From Asanoa iriomotensis (lineage in GTDB: Bacteria > Actinomycetota > Actinomycetes > Mycobacteriales > Micromonosporaceae): a stretch of 54,888 nt of DNA. The notes below the pieces were generated by a model. It ran no database searches. It was not told the origin of the DNA and saw nothing but the letters and a program-made list of their open reading frames with translations. Shown in pieces: positions 1-8,337 of this stretch. Numbering within the stretch: position 1 is the stretch's first letter; each line of letters starts with the position of its first letter. Location of the stretch: positions 1 through 54,888 of the forward strand of contig NZ_BONC01000054.1 of the NCBI RefSeq assembly GCF_016862515.1, written 5' to 3'. The position numbers were made by a program, and so were the translations under genes.

Positions 1-80
1 TGGCAGCGACGCGGAGCGAGCGGTGTCCGGCGGGAGCGACGGTCCGGACCACCGCGGACCCGGGACATCGGTCTTCAGAT

Positions 81-120
81 CAAAAGGAAGCGGCCCGCTC
101 CCCCGAAGGGAGCGGGCCGC
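81..120 (-). terminator. Intrinsic terminator after the whiB7 region
   Basis: A perfect 13-bp stem (90-102 with 108-120, 5-base loop) is followed on the minus strand by a T-rich stretch (CTTCCTTTTG). It lies 25 bases past the small ORF downstream of whiB7, so it probably ends that transcript. Bases 1-80 show no gene I can support. Confidence 0.65.
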
Positions 121-144
121 GGTAGTTAGAAAGCGATCGACGAT

Positions 145-291
145 CTACCAGCCACCCATCTGGCGGGCCGACTCACGACGGGCCTGCATGGCGATGGATC
201 GGGCGGATCGGGTGGCCTCAGAGCGCATCTTCCTGCCGGTCTGAGGCAGTCGCATTCGCGCTCGGGACAACGCTTCTTGGATGAGATTCAT
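145..291 (-). CDS. Small basic conserved-type hypothetical protein, 48 aa
   Basis: I do not recognise a function. The protein is short, arginine-rich and probably helical; it starts MNLIQEALSRARMR and ends with an SARQMGGW tail. The ATG at 291 was chosen because GGAG lies 8 bases upstream. In-frame ATGs at 318 and 372 exist but lack a clear Shine-Dalgarno sequence. It follows whiB7 on the same strand 82 bases downstream and is closed by the hairpin at 81-120, so it is probably in the whiB7 transcript. The position suggests a stress-linked role, but that is inference only. Confidence 0.55.
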   Translation of the reverse strand: MNLIQEALSRARMRLPQTGRKMRSEATRSARSIAMQARRESARQMGGW

Positions 292-373
292 CTCCGTGGC
301 TCCGTTCACACTGTTCATGGCGGGGTTCTTCGTTCTCTCGGTGGTGGTGGGGGTTACGCGGACCGTCGGCATG

Positions 374-745
374 TCAGGCCGCCAGCCGGACTGCGACGCG
401 CGGCTGCTCGGCAAGCCCCTCGGCTGCCAGCCGCGCCTCGACCTCGACGCGCAGGACGGCGTCGCGGGCGACGTCCTCCTTGCGCGGGCGGCCACGGGGC
501 CGCTTGCGGGGCACGACCGCGCCACGCTCGAAGATCTCGCCGCCCCAGACGCCCCACGGCTCGGCACGCTCGACCGCACCCGACAGGCACTCGACGCGCA
601 GCGGGCAGTCCCCGCAGAGCGACTTGGCCAGCTCGAGCTCGGTCGGTGCGTCGGCGAACCACAGGTCCGGGTCGAACTTCCGACAGGGCAGTTCCGCGTC
701 CAACCCGACGCTCTGCGCGTCCAGGTTGGCCAAGGCCAGGCTCAT
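374..745 (-). CDS. whiB7: WhiB7-type transcriptional regulator, 123 aa
   Basis: This is a WhiB-family iron-sulfur regulator that acts with the principal sigma factor. Visible features in order are a first cysteine (ELPCRKF), the CGDCPLRVEC cluster-ligand segment, the GVWGGE turn and the RGRPRK AT-hook. The AT-hook is diagnostic for WhiB7, which binds AT-rich DNA just upstream of -35 elements and activates intrinsic antibiotic resistance genes. The ATG at 745 was chosen over an in-frame codon at 793 because AGAGGTGA precedes it at good spacing and the product has the usual length. Synteny with uvrD2, mycoredoxin and nudC matches Mycobacterium tuberculosis Rv3197A-Rv3199c. Regulation is discussed under the leader, attenuator and promoter entries. 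Confidence 0.92.
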   Translation of the reverse strand: MSLALANLDAQSVGLDAELPCRKFDPDLWFADAPTELELAKSLCGDCPLRVECLSGAVERAEPWGVWGGEIFERGAVVPRKRPRGRPRKEDVARDAVLRVEVEARLAAEGLAEQPRVAVRLAA

Positions 746-805
746 CGCCCGGTCACCTCTCTCTCGCGTTCGGTCTCTTGGACCGGCTTCCAAAACTGGT
801 GGTGC

Positions 806-851
806 AAAAAAACTGAGGCCGCGGATCCCGGGTTGCGGGTTCCGCGGCCTC
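806..851 (-). terminator. Attenuator-type intrinsic terminator in the whiB7 leader
   Basis: An 11-bp perfect stem (815-825 with 841-851), extended inward by further pairing, is followed on the minus strand by seven T residues. It lies 60 bases before the whiB7 ATG and 23 bases after the stop of a small upstream ORF. A terminator between the promoter and whiB7 is the arrangement known for transcription attenuation of whiB7/wblC, where ribosome-targeting antibiotics relieve termination. Confidence 0.85.
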
Positions 852-874
852 GAAGCGAGCCGGAGGTCTGTTTG

Positions 875-1126
875 CTAGACCGGCCTACTTCGAGGTGGAA
901 CGCCGCGGACATCCATGCCGCCCTTGACCTGAATGCCCTTGACCGTGGACCCATTGGTCCCCTTGAACGCGACGGCAGTGGGCACCAGGAGCAGCTCGGC
1001 CTGAGCCTGGGCCTGATAGGCCGGCGCGATCGGAGCCTGGGCGTGCGCGTGGAAGCGGGCGGCTTCCACTGGGCACACGGCAGCGCTCGGCGACCACGGT
1101 CGGGTCGTGTTGATGATCGTCGCCAC
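875..1126 (-). CDS. Small ORF in the whiB7 leader, 83 aa
   Basis: The GTG at 1126 has a near-perfect Shine-Dalgarno sequence (AAGGAGGT) 8 bases upstream. The product starts MATIINTTRPWSP and has no recognised domain. GC-rich third codon positions through most of its length argue that it is translated. It lies between uvrD2 and the attenuator, so it is either the upstream ORF that senses ribosome stalling or a separate small conserved gene that shares the transcript. An in-frame ATG at 1155 has no Shine-Dalgarno sequence. Confidence 0.55.
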   Translation of the reverse strand: MATIINTTRPWSPSAAVCPVEAARFHAHAQAPIAPAYQAQAQAELLLVPTAVAFKGTNGSTVKGIQVKGGMDVRGVPPRSRPV

Positions 1127-1214
1127 CGGGGCCACCTCCTTCTGCTGACTCGTCATGCGACCGGATATCTCTGCCTGACCAGGGTTGAGCAGGGCTCTCT
1201 CCTGGTGTGCTCTG

Positions 1215-1252
1215 AGGCTATGCCTCCCCCTCTCGGGAGGGCAAACGGTTTT
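1215..1252 (-). promoter_or_regulatory. Probable whiB7 promoter with WhiB7-type AT box
   Basis: On the minus strand AAAA (1252-1249) lies four bases upstream of TTGCCC (1244-1239), then an 18-base spacer, then TAGCCT (1220-1215). An AT-rich block immediately upstream of a TTG -35 is the published WhiB7 target pattern and would allow autoregulation. The block overlaps the uvrD2 stop codon. The resulting leader to whiB7 would be about 460 bases. Confidence 0.5.
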
Positions 1253-3422
1253 ACGGGTCATTCGCAGAAGTTTTTTCTGGCTCAAGATCATCGACCGCCG
1301 CACCGGCCACGAGAGCCAGGGCGGCATCGCCGTAGAGGGCCAGCTTCCGGGGACCGATGCCCGCGATGGCGATCAGGTCGGATCGCTGGGCCGGCTTGCG
1401 CTCGGCGATCGCGACCAGCGTCGCGTCAGTGAAGACGACGTATGCCGGAACCCGCTGACCTGCGGAAACACGCGCCCGCCAGGTTTGCAGCCGCTCGAGC
1501 AGCTCCTCGTCCAAATCGGACGGACAGGTCGCGCACCGGCCCAGCTTGCGGTCGGCGCCGCCCAGCAGCGTGGCGCCGCAGACCCGGCACGAGACGATCC
1601 GCGGCGGCCGGCTGTCGGGTTTGCGACTGAGCCGCGCCATCCCGGAGCCCGCACCGGAGCCCCCGCCGGACCGCCCGTCGAACTGCGGCAGGAACCGGCA
1701 CGGCCGCCGCGGCCGCCCGCCGGGCGAGCGCGAGATCGCGTAGGAGAGCCAGAGCCACTCCCGCGCCCGGGTCACACCGACGTAGAGCAGCCGCCGCTCC
1801 TCCTCGACCTGTTCGGCCGTTTTGGCGTAGGTCGTCGGCAGGGTGCCGTCGGACAGCCCCACCACGAACACGGCGTCCCATTCGAGCCCCTTGGCCGAAT
1901 GCAGGGACGCCAGCGTGACGCCCTCGACGGTCGGCGCGTGCTGCGCCGCCGCCCGCCGCCCCAGCTCGTCGACGAACTCGGAGAGCGTCGGCGGGCGCGA
2001 CGACACCGCGCCCTCACCGATCGGCAACAGCGTCGGCGTGGCGGCGAACTCCTCGGCGAGCTGCACGAGCGCGGCCAGCGCCTCCCACCGCTCGCGCGCC
2101 GCACCGCCGGGCGGCCGCTGCTCGGGCGCCCAGCCGACCGCCTCCAGCGCGGCCACCACGGACCGTGCCAACGGCTCGCCCGGATCTGCCGACCGCGTCG
2201 CCGCGCGCAACGCCACCAGCGCCTGCCGGATCTCGGCGCGCTCGAAGAAGCGCTCCGCACCCTGCACGACGTAGGGCACCTCGGCCTCGGTCAACGCCTT
2301 CTCGTAGGTCTCCGACTGCGCGTTGGTGCGGAACAGGATCGCGATCTCGCGCGCCGGTGTCCCACCCGCGATCAGCTGCCGGCAGCGCGCGGCCACCGCG
2401 GCCGCCTCGCCCGGCTCGTCCTGGAAGATCCGCAGCTCGGGCTCGGCACCCGACGGACGCTGCCCGACCAACTCGAGCCGCAACCGCGCCTCGGAACCCC
2501 GCGCCTGCCGGATCACCGCGTTGGCCAGACCCACCACCTGCGGCGTCGACCGGTAGTCGCGGACCAGCCGGACCACCACCGCCGAGCGCCGCAGCCGCGG
2601 GAAGTCGATCAGGTAGGCGGAGGTCGCCCCGGTGAACGAGTAGATCGTCTGCGACGCGTCGCCGACCACGGTCAGGTCGTCGCGGCCGCCGAGCCAGGCG
2701 TCGAGCAGCCGTTGCTGCAACGGGTTGACGTCCTGGTATTCGTCGACCACGAAGTGCCGGTATTGCGCCCGCACCTGCTCGGCGACGTCGGAGTGGTCCT
2801 CGATCCCCCAGACGGCCGCGCGCAGCAGGTCTTCGAAGTCGATCACCCCGTTGCCACGCTTGAGCTGCTCGTAGGCCGCGAACACCTCGGCCACCTTGCC
2901 CGCCTCGAACGGCGTGTCGCGAGTCGCCTTGGCCGCGGCCACCACGTATTCGCCGGGCTCGACCAGCGACGACTTGGCCCACTCGATCTCGCCGGCCAGG
3001 TCGCGCGCGCCGGTGCGATCGGTGCGCACGCCGACCCGGGCCGCGGCGAGCCCGACCAGCCGGGCCTTGCTCTCGATCAGCTCGGGCAGCTCGCGCCCGG
3101 CCAGCAGCCGCGGCGCGAAGTAACGGACCTGGCGCAACGCCGCCGCGTGGAACGTGCGGGCCTGCACGCCGGCGACGCCGAGCGCCGCGAGCCGCGCCCG
3201 CATCTCGGCCGCGGCCCGCGCGGTGAACGTGACGGCCAGGACGTGCCGCCCCGCGGTCTCGCCACGCAACGACCGGTAGGCGATGCGGTGGGTGATCGCC
3301 CTGGTCTTGCCCGTGCCCGCGCCGGCGAGGATGCAGACGGGCCCGGCGGGCGCGGTCACGGCGGTGCGCTGCTCGGGATCAAGGCCCGAGAGGACCTGCT
3401 CCGCCGGAGAGTCAACCGCCAC
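1251..3422 (-). CDS. uvrD2: ATP-dependent DNA helicase UvrD2, 723 aa
   Basis: This is a superfamily 1A 3'-5' DNA helicase of the actinobacterial UvrD2 type. Walker A (AGAGTGKT) is at residues 33-40 and the Walker B segment VVDEYQDVNPLQQ is in the middle. A tetracysteine motif (CRVC from residue 612, CATC from 630) links the motor to a C-terminal HRDC domain (about 645-710, containing AGIGPRK). Motor, tetracysteine and HRDC in that order define UvrD2 of mycobacteria. The chosen start is GTG at 3422, which gives the usual N-terminus just before the helicase core; no Shine-Dalgarno sequence is visible. It is divergent from the mycoredoxin gene and upstream of the whiB7 leader. Confidence 0.93.
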   Translation of the reverse strand: MAVDSPAEQVLSGLDPEQRTAVTAPAGPVCILAGAGTGKTRAITHRIAYRSLRGETAGRHVLAVTFTARAAAEMRARLAALGVAGVQARTFHAAALRQVRYFAPRLLAGRELPELIESKARLVGLAAARVGVRTDRTGARDLAGEIEWAKSSLVEPGEYVVAAAKATRDTPFEAGKVAEVFAAYEQLKRGNGVIDFEDLLRAAVWGIEDHSDVAEQVRAQYRHFVVDEYQDVNPLQQRLLDAWLGGRDDLTVVGDASQTIYSFTGATSAYLIDFPRLRRSAVVVRLVRDYRSTPQVVGLANAVIRQARGSEARLRLELVGQRPSGAEPELRIFQDEPGEAAAVAARCRQLIAGGTPAREIAILFRTNAQSETYEKALTEAEVPYVVQGAERFFERAEIRQALVALRAATRSADPGEPLARSVVAALEAVGWAPEQRPPGGAARERWEALAALVQLAEEFAATPTLLPIGEGAVSSRPPTLSEFVDELGRRAAAQHAPTVEGVTLASLHSAKGLEWDAVFVVGLSDGTLPTTYAKTAEQVEEERRLLYVGVTRAREWLWLSYAISRSPGGRPRRPCRFLPQFDGRSGGGSGAGSGMARLSRKPDSRPPRIVSCRVCGATLLGGADRKLGRCATCPSDLDEELLERLQTWRARVSAGQRVPAYVVFTDATLVAIAERKPAQRSDLIAIAGIGPRKLALYGDAALALVAGAAVDDLEPEKTSANDP

Positions 3423-3495
3423 AGTCAGGAATCATGACAGCCAGGTCTGACGTTCTTCCGAACGGAGACCCCCAACTCCCCCCGGAGGAAGCTCG

Positions 3496-3741
3496 ATGCT
3501 GACCATGTACTCGACCTCGTGGTGTGGCTACTGCCACCGCCTGAAGTCCCAACTCGACCGCGAGGGCATCGCATACGAGGTGATCGACATCGAGCGCGAC
3601 CCGGCCTCGGCCGCATTCGTCGAGAGCGTCAACGGCGGCAACCAGACCGTCCCGACCCTGCGCTTCGACGACGGCACCGCCCTCACGAACCCCTCGATCA
3701 CCCAGGTCAAGCAGCATCTCGCTTCGCTCGAAGCGGCATAG
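3496..3741 (+). CDS. mrx1: Mycoredoxin, glutaredoxin-like, 81 aa
   Basis: This small thioredoxin-fold oxidoreductase carries the CGYC active site (SWCGYC, residues 9-14) typical of mycoredoxin-1. That protein reduces mycothiol-protein mixed disulfides in actinobacteria. The cis-proline segment TVPTLRF and the C-terminal helix are present, and the length is standard. A GGAGGAA site precedes the ATG. Its position beside uvrD2 and nudC matches Rv3198A. The mshB gene at 29186-30079 makes a mycothiol biosynthesis enzyme, so the cofactor context is consistent. Confidence 0.93.
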   Translation: MLTMYSTSWCGYCHRLKSQLDREGIAYEVIDIERDPASAAFVESVNGGNQTVPTLRFDDGTALTNPSITQVKQHLASLEAA

Positions 3742-3796
3742 GACCACTGTTTACGCGCGTCCGTCGGGCGCACGACCGCTCGCTCCCGCGCGCAAA

Positions 3797-3825
3797 GGGC
3801 AGGGGCCACAGACCGGCCCCTGCCC
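3797..3825. terminator. Bidirectional terminator between mrx1 and nudC
   Basis: A perfect 11-bp stem (3797-3807 with 3815-3825, 7-base loop) sits between two convergent genes. It is followed by TTT on the minus strand only, so it is stronger for nudC. Confidence 0.6.
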
Positions 3826-3847
3826 AGCCGGGTCCGCGGCACACGAC

Positions 3848-4813
3848 CTAGACCCCGGCCCACGTCCTGATCAGGTAATGGGCGATCGAGACCTGCATCG
3901 GCAGGGTCGTCAGCTCCGGATCTCCCGGCGTGCCGAGGTCGACGCTCCCGCCGGCCAACAGTTCGTGGATCTCGCGGCGGCTGAACCAGCGCGCTTCGGT
4001 GATCTCCGCCGGGTCGACCTTCAACGGCTGCGAAGGGTCCGCCACGGCCGTGTAGCCCAGCATCAGTGAGCCCGGGAACGGCCACGACTGGCTGGCCACG
4101 TAGTCGATGCGGTCGAGCGTGATGCCGACCTCCTCCTCGACCTCACGCGCCACGGCAGCCTCGGCGGACTCCCCCGGCTCGACATAGCCGGCCAGGCACG
4201 AGAAGCGCCGGAAGCCCGGCTGGCGAGGCCAGGTCGCGTTGTTGCCGAGCAGGCAGCGCCCCTCCGGGCCGGCGACCCCGTCGTGCACCAGCACGATCAT
4301 CGCCGGGTCGGTGCGCGGCCACGTCTGGTTGCCCGACGCGTCCACCCGCGACCAGCCGGCGTCGCCCACCGTCGTCGGCTGACCGGTCGCCGGCGAGTAC
4401 GGGCTCCGGGCGTGCCAGTTGAGGATCGCCAGCGCGGTGGTGACCAGGCCGGCGTCCCGGTCGTCCAGGCGGTGCCCGACGTCGCGCAGGCTCGCCGGAC
4501 GGGCGCCCGCCACCGCGGGCAGCGGCCCGTCGACCGCGAACACCGCCACCCCGTCGGGCTCGATGCCGAGGAAGACGGCTGACGAACGATCGGACCCTGA
4601 CGTCTCGGCGAGCACCAGCGACAGCACCGCGCCCACCGCGGCGTCGGCGGCGTCGCCGGTCACCACGTCGCGGAACAGCGCGGTGCCGGCCGACGAGTCG
4701 ACCCGCAGCAGCCGGGCGACCGGCCACGCGGCTTCGAGCCAGTGCGGGTCCGAGCGCCGGTGCCCCGCCCGGTCGAGCGTGGCCCGGGCGAGGGGCGGCG
4801 GCGCACCTGTCAT
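3848..4813 (-). CDS. nudC: NAD(H) diphosphatase, NUDIX, NudC type, 321 aa
   Basis: This enzyme hydrolyses NAD(H), and in some species NAD-capped RNA, to NMN(H) and AMP. The NUDIX box GYVEPGES...REVEEEVGI is near residue 215, and the SQSWPFPGS motif just after it is the NudC signature. The usual zinc-ribbon cysteines before the catalytic domain are missing; the segment reads HARSPYSPATGQPT. The zinc site therefore appears lost. The ATG overlaps the stop of the upstream M16 gene by four bases (ATGA), with GGAG upstream, so translation is coupled. It is the last gene of an M16-M16-nudC operon. Confidence 0.9.
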   Translation of the reverse strand: MTGAPPPLARATLDRAGHRRSDPHWLEAAWPVARLLRVDSSAGTALFRDVVTGDAADAAVGAVLSLVLAETSGSDRSSAVFLGIEPDGVAVFAVDGPLPAVAGARPASLRDVGHRLDDRDAGLVTTALAILNWHARSPYSPATGQPTTVGDAGWSRVDASGNQTWPRTDPAMIVLVHDGVAGPEGRCLLGNNATWPRQPGFRRFSCLAGYVEPGESAEAAVAREVEEEVGITLDRIDYVASQSWPFPGSLMLGYTAVADPSQPLKVDPAEITEARWFSRREIHELLAGGSVDLGTPGDPELTTLPMQVSIAHYLIRTWAGV

Positions 4814-6129
4814 TCCAGCTCCACCTCGCGCAGCGTGGCCACCGGCGCCTCGATCTTCGACGCGTCGCCGAGGATCACGGTCACCGCGCCGGACGGCGCC
4901 AGGTATTTCGCCGCCGCGGCCGCCACGTCGTCGCGGGTCGCGCCGCGCAGCTGCTCGGTGTACGACGTGAGGAAGTCCAGCCGCAGCCCGGCACCCGCGT
5001 ACGTGCTGGCCAGCGAGGCCAACCCGCCCTGGGTCGAGACACCGAGCATCAGCGTGCCCAGCACGTACTGCCGGGCCTGCTCAAGCTCCTCCTCGCCCGG
5101 CGGCACCGTGGCGAGCCGGCCCAGCTCGTAGAGCGTCTCCAGCAGCGCGGGCCCGGTCACCTCCGTGGCCACCTCGGCCGAGACGTTCACGACCGACCCG
5201 GCTGCCGAGTGCTCGACCGACGAGTGCGGCCCGTACGTGTAGCCCTTGTCCTCGCGGATGTTCTCCACCCAGCGGGACGAGAAGTAGCCGCCGAAGATCA
5301 GGTTGGCGAGCTGCAGCGCCGCGTGGTCCTCGTGCGTCCGCGGCACGGCGGGCAGCGCCATCCGCAGCGACGACTGCACGGAGTCGGGCCGGTCGACCAG
5401 CAGCACCGGGCCGGCTTCCGGCGAAGGGGCAGCAGGCAGCGTGACGTCCTTGCCGCCGCCGTTCCACGCGCCGAGCACCGCCTCCGCGGTGTCCAGCGCG
5501 CGCTTGGGCTGGAAGTCGCCGACCAGCACGAGCGTCGCGCCGGCCGGGTGCACCCGCTCGGCGTGCAGGGCCCGCAGCTGCGCCGGGCGGACCGCGCGCA
5601 CCTGCTCGGGCTCCGGCGTCTGCACCGCGTACGGGTGCCGCCCGTAGAGCCGGCGCAACAGCGCCTCGCGGGCCAGGTGGGCGGGCTGGCTCTTGGCGAC
5701 CTGGATGTTGTCGACCAGGCGGTCGCGCTCGACGCCCACCTCGTCGCTCGGGTACGCGGCGCCGTCCAGCACCTCGGCCATGATCTCCAGGGTCCGGCCG
5801 AGCCCGGCGGCCAGGCTGTTGCCGGCGATCAGCAACCGGTCGGGGTCGACCGAGGCGGACAGCCCGCCGCCGACCGACTGCAGCTCGGCGGCGATGTCGA
5901 CGGTGGACAGCTCCGCGGTGCCGGAGAACAGCGTCTGCGACAGCATCGCGCCGCGGGCCAGGTTGGCCCGGGCGAACGGCACCCGCAGCCGGACCTCGAC
6001 CAGCGGCACCGCCGGGCGGCGGATCGCGATCACGGTCAGGCCGTTGGTCAGTCGCCGCTCCGACTCGGTCGGCAGCTTGATCGGTGCCGCCGGCAGGAGG
6101 GCGGGCAACGCCCGCTTCGTCTCGCTCAC
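4810..6129 (-). CDS. M16-family peptidase-like protein, non-catalytic subunit, 439 aa
   Basis: This is a pitrilysin/processing-peptidase fold protein with the paired M16 domains. At the place where active members have HxxEH before the LFxGT segment, this protein reads AMLSQTLFSGT, so the zinc-binding motif is absent. This matches the regulatory subunit of two-gene M16 systems. The start GTG overlaps the stop of the catalytic partner by four bases (GTGA) and has GGAGG upstream, which suggests coupled synthesis of a heterodimer. Confidence 0.85.
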   Translation of the reverse strand: MSETKRALPALLPAAPIKLPTESERRLTNGLTVIAIRRPAVPLVEVRLRVPFARANLARGAMLSQTLFSGTAELSTVDIAAELQSVGGGLSASVDPDRLLIAGNSLAAGLGRTLEIMAEVLDGAAYPSDEVGVERDRLVDNIQVAKSQPAHLAREALLRRLYGRHPYAVQTPEPEQVRAVRPAQLRALHAERVHPAGATLVLVGDFQPKRALDTAEAVLGAWNGGGKDVTLPAAPSPEAGPVLLVDRPDSVQSSLRMALPAVPRTHEDHAALQLANLIFGGYFSSRWVENIREDKGYTYGPHSSVEHSAAGSVVNVSAEVATEVTGPALLETLYELGRLATVPPGEEELEQARQYVLGTLMLGVSTQGGLASLASTYAGAGLRLDFLTSYTEQLRGATRDDVAAAAAKYLAPSGAVTVILGDASKIEAPVATLREVELE

Positions 6130-7433
6130 TGTCCGCCTCCGGGGATGACCTCGATCGACGCCCGGCGCGCCGGGGTCAGACTGGCCGCGGCCGCTTGGAT
6201 CTGCGCCGCGGTGACCTCGCCGATCAGCCGCGGCAGGTCGTTGATCAGCTCGGGCTCGCCGCGCTGCTCCTCGAGGACGGCGATCCGCAGCGCCCGGCCG
6301 AGCACCGCGTCGGTGTCGCGGAGCAGGTGGGTGGCCATCCGGGCCTGCACCCGGCCCAGCTCGGCGGCGTCCAGGCCGTCGGTCGCCAGGCGCTCGAGCT
6401 CCTCGTCGGCCGTGCGCAGCACCTTGTCGACGTCGCCGCCGGGCGGCAGGTGGAACTGCAGCAGGGCGGCCGTCGGGTCGCGCACCTCGAACGGCTCGCC
6501 CATGAAACCGATGTAGCCGCCGAGGCTGGTGACCGTGCGGTCGCGCAGCACCAGGCGCTCGACCAGCCGGGACGCGTCGCCGTCGGTGAGCACCTCGGCC
6601 AGCACCACGTAGGGCAGGTACGCGGCGAAGTCGTCGATCGGGTTCGGCACCCGCCAGGCGGAGGCGACCGCGGGCAGCGGGGCCAGGCGGTCGGTGTACG
6701 ACTCGCGCCGCTCGGCGGTCAGGTCGGGCTCGTCGAAGTCGGGGCGGGCCGGCGCCGGGCGGGCGGGCACGTCACCGAAGTGCCGCTTGATCATCTCGGT
6801 GGCCTCGGCGACGTCGAGGTCGCCCGCCACCGAGAGGACCGCGTTGCCGCAGGCGTAGTAGCGCGAGAAGAACTCGGCCGCGTCGGCGACCGTGGCGCTC
6901 TCCAGGTCCTCGAACGAGCCGTACCCGTCGTGCGCGTTGGGGAACGTGTCGAACATGACCGGCGGGAGTTTCAGCCAGGGAAAGCCGCCGTACGGCCGGT
7001 TGAGCACGTTGACCCGGATCTCCTCCTTGACCACGTCGACCTGGTTGCGCAGGTTCTCCTCGGTCAGCCGGGGGCCGCGCATGCGGTCGGCCTCGAGGAA
7101 CAGCGCCCGTTCGAGCGCGCCGGACGGCAGCGTCTCGAAGTAGTCGGTGTAGTCGAGGTGGGTGGAGCCGTTGAAGGTGCCGCCGGCACCCTGGACGTGC
7201 CGGAAGTGGGCGAGCTTCTCGAGGTTCTCGGAGCCTTGGAACATCAGGTGCTCGAAGAGGTGCGCGAAGCCGGTGCGCCCCTCGGGCTCGCTGCGGATGC
7301 CGACGTCGTAAACCACCGCGACGCCGACCACGGGCGCGCTGCGGTCGGGCGCCAGCACCACCCGCAAGCCGTTGTCGAGCGTGAACCGCTCGACCGGATA
7401 TTTGGTCGCCGGGATCTTCATTTTGCGGGCCAC
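6126..7433 (-). CDS. M16 zinc metallopeptidase, catalytic subunit, 435 aa
   Basis: The HLFEH zinc-binding and catalytic motif (HxxEH) is followed by LMFQGSENL, with the downstream glutamate region typical of M16B peptidases. The likely role is processive degradation of peptides inside a clamshell formed with the next gene's product. The GTG at 7433 was chosen because TAACCT lies exactly 7 bases upstream, fitting a leaderless transcript. The ATG at 7421 is the alternative. It is the first gene of the operon that continues to the non-catalytic partner and nudC. Confidence 0.87.
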   Translation of the reverse strand: MARKMKIPATKYPVERFTLDNGLRVVLAPDRSAPVVGVAVVYDVGIRSEPEGRTGFAHLFEHLMFQGSENLEKLAHFRHVQGAGGTFNGSTHLDYTDYFETLPSGALERALFLEADRMRGPRLTEENLRNQVDVVKEEIRVNVLNRPYGGFPWLKLPPVMFDTFPNAHDGYGSFEDLESATVADAAEFFSRYYACGNAVLSVAGDLDVAEATEMIKRHFGDVPARPAPARPDFDEPDLTAERRESYTDRLAPLPAVASAWRVPNPIDDFAAYLPYVVLAEVLTDGDASRLVERLVLRDRTVTSLGGYIGFMGEPFEVRDPTAALLQFHLPPGGDVDKVLRTADEELERLATDGLDAAELGRVQARMATHLLRDTDAVLGRALRIAVLEEQRGEPELINDLPRLIGEVTAAQIQAAAASLTPARRASIEVIPGGGQ

Positions 7434-7440
7434 ACGGCCG

Positions 7441-7446
7441 AGGTTA
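7441..7446 (-). promoter_or_regulatory. Putative -10 element, leaderless M16 operon
   Basis: TAACCT on the minus strand, 7 bases before the GTG at 7433, fits TANNNT with transcription starting at the start codon. No clear -35 was identified. Confidence 0.45.
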
Positions 7447-7471
7447 GCGCGCTGCGCCGGGTGCGTAACCG

Positions 7472-8311
7472 TCAGACCGGCCGCATTCCGGCCAGCGCGT
7501 CGTCGGCCACCCAGTTCCACTGCGCGTGCGTGCCCGGTATCGAGACGTAGAGCACGGCGGCGGTCGGCCGGCCCACATCGATGCAGGCCAGCGCCACCAA
7601 CTCGTCGCTCGCCCGCAGCCCCGGCGACCGGAAGTGCAACCGGAACACCGTCACCCAGGCCGGACGTCCACCCAGGACGGTGCGTTCGTCGCGGATCAGC
7701 TCCTGCTCGTTGGGTTGCGGGTAGTAGTTGGCGCGGGCGTCGGCGGCCACCTGCCGGCCGACGCACTCCAGGTCGAAGGTGAAGGCGTCGTTGGTCGCGG
7801 CGGGCACGGCACCGGAGAGCACCGAGGCGTGGTAGTCGCTGACGCCGTCGTACGCGCGCTCGGTCACGAAGTGCTGCCCCACCCGGTAGGGCACCTCCAG
7901 GTCGCCGGCGTTCCAGACGGTGTTCCAGGTCTCCCACGGCGCGCCGTAGGCCGGGTAGGAGATGCCGGTTCTCTCGTCGACCGTCCGGGTGCCGGTCGGC
8001 GCGGGCGCGGGCACGCTCGGCGCCGCGCTGCCGCCGGGCACGTCCGGCGGTGGCGGGCAGGCCCGGGCGAGCGGCGGCCGCGCGTCGACCGGCGCCTCCG
8101 GCCGGCTGTCGAACAACCCGGGGCCGGGCCGTCCGGCGATCACCGCGACCAGGCCGGTCAGCAGGACCAAGGCCGCCGCGCCGGCGAACCACCAGAGCCG
8201 CCGCCGGGGACCGCGCGGGTCGTCGGGCGTTTCCGGCGGAGCGGGCAGATCAGGCGGCGGCGGGCCGAGCCGGGTCACCGCACCCGCGGGAAACCCTTCG
8301 GCGTTCGGCAT
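7472..8311 (-). CDS. Membrane-anchored protein of unknown function, 279 aa
   Basis: No family was recognised. A proline-rich cytoplasmic N-terminus of about 40 residues is followed by one transmembrane helix (AAALVLLTGLVAVIAG, around residues 45-60). A Pro/Ala linker and an extracellular domain of about 170 residues follow, with at least three cysteines (ACPPP, LECVG, LACID) that could form disulfides. It starts at the ATG at 8311, divergent from the gene at 8338, so the promoters share a 26-base gap. It is probably an envelope protein. Confidence 0.75.
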   Translation of the reverse strand: MPNAEGFPAGAVTRLGPPPPDLPAPPETPDDPRGPRRRLWWFAGAAALVLLTGLVAVIAGRPGPGLFDSRPEAPVDARPPLARACPPPPDVPGGSAAPSVPAPAPTGTRTVDERTGISYPAYGAPWETWNTVWNAGDLEVPYRVGQHFVTERAYDGVSDYHASVLSGAVPAATNDAFTFDLECVGRQVAADARANYYPQPNEQELIRDERTVLGGRPAWVTVFRLHFRSPGLRASDELVALACIDVGRPTAAVLYVSIPGTHAQWNWVADDALAGMRPV

Positions 8312-8337
8312 ACGACCAGTGAAGCATCCGAGGCACC

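Noticed and set aside
1221-1240. CCTCCC/GGGAGG hairpin near the whiB7 promoter
   Set aside because: It lies in the predicted promoter spacer and has no T-run; not counted as a uvrD2 terminator.
1185-3437. A 750-codon open frame on the plus strand
   Set aside because: It is antisense to uvrD2 and has the Arg/Gly/Gln-rich composition of GC-rich shadow frames; no domain is visible.
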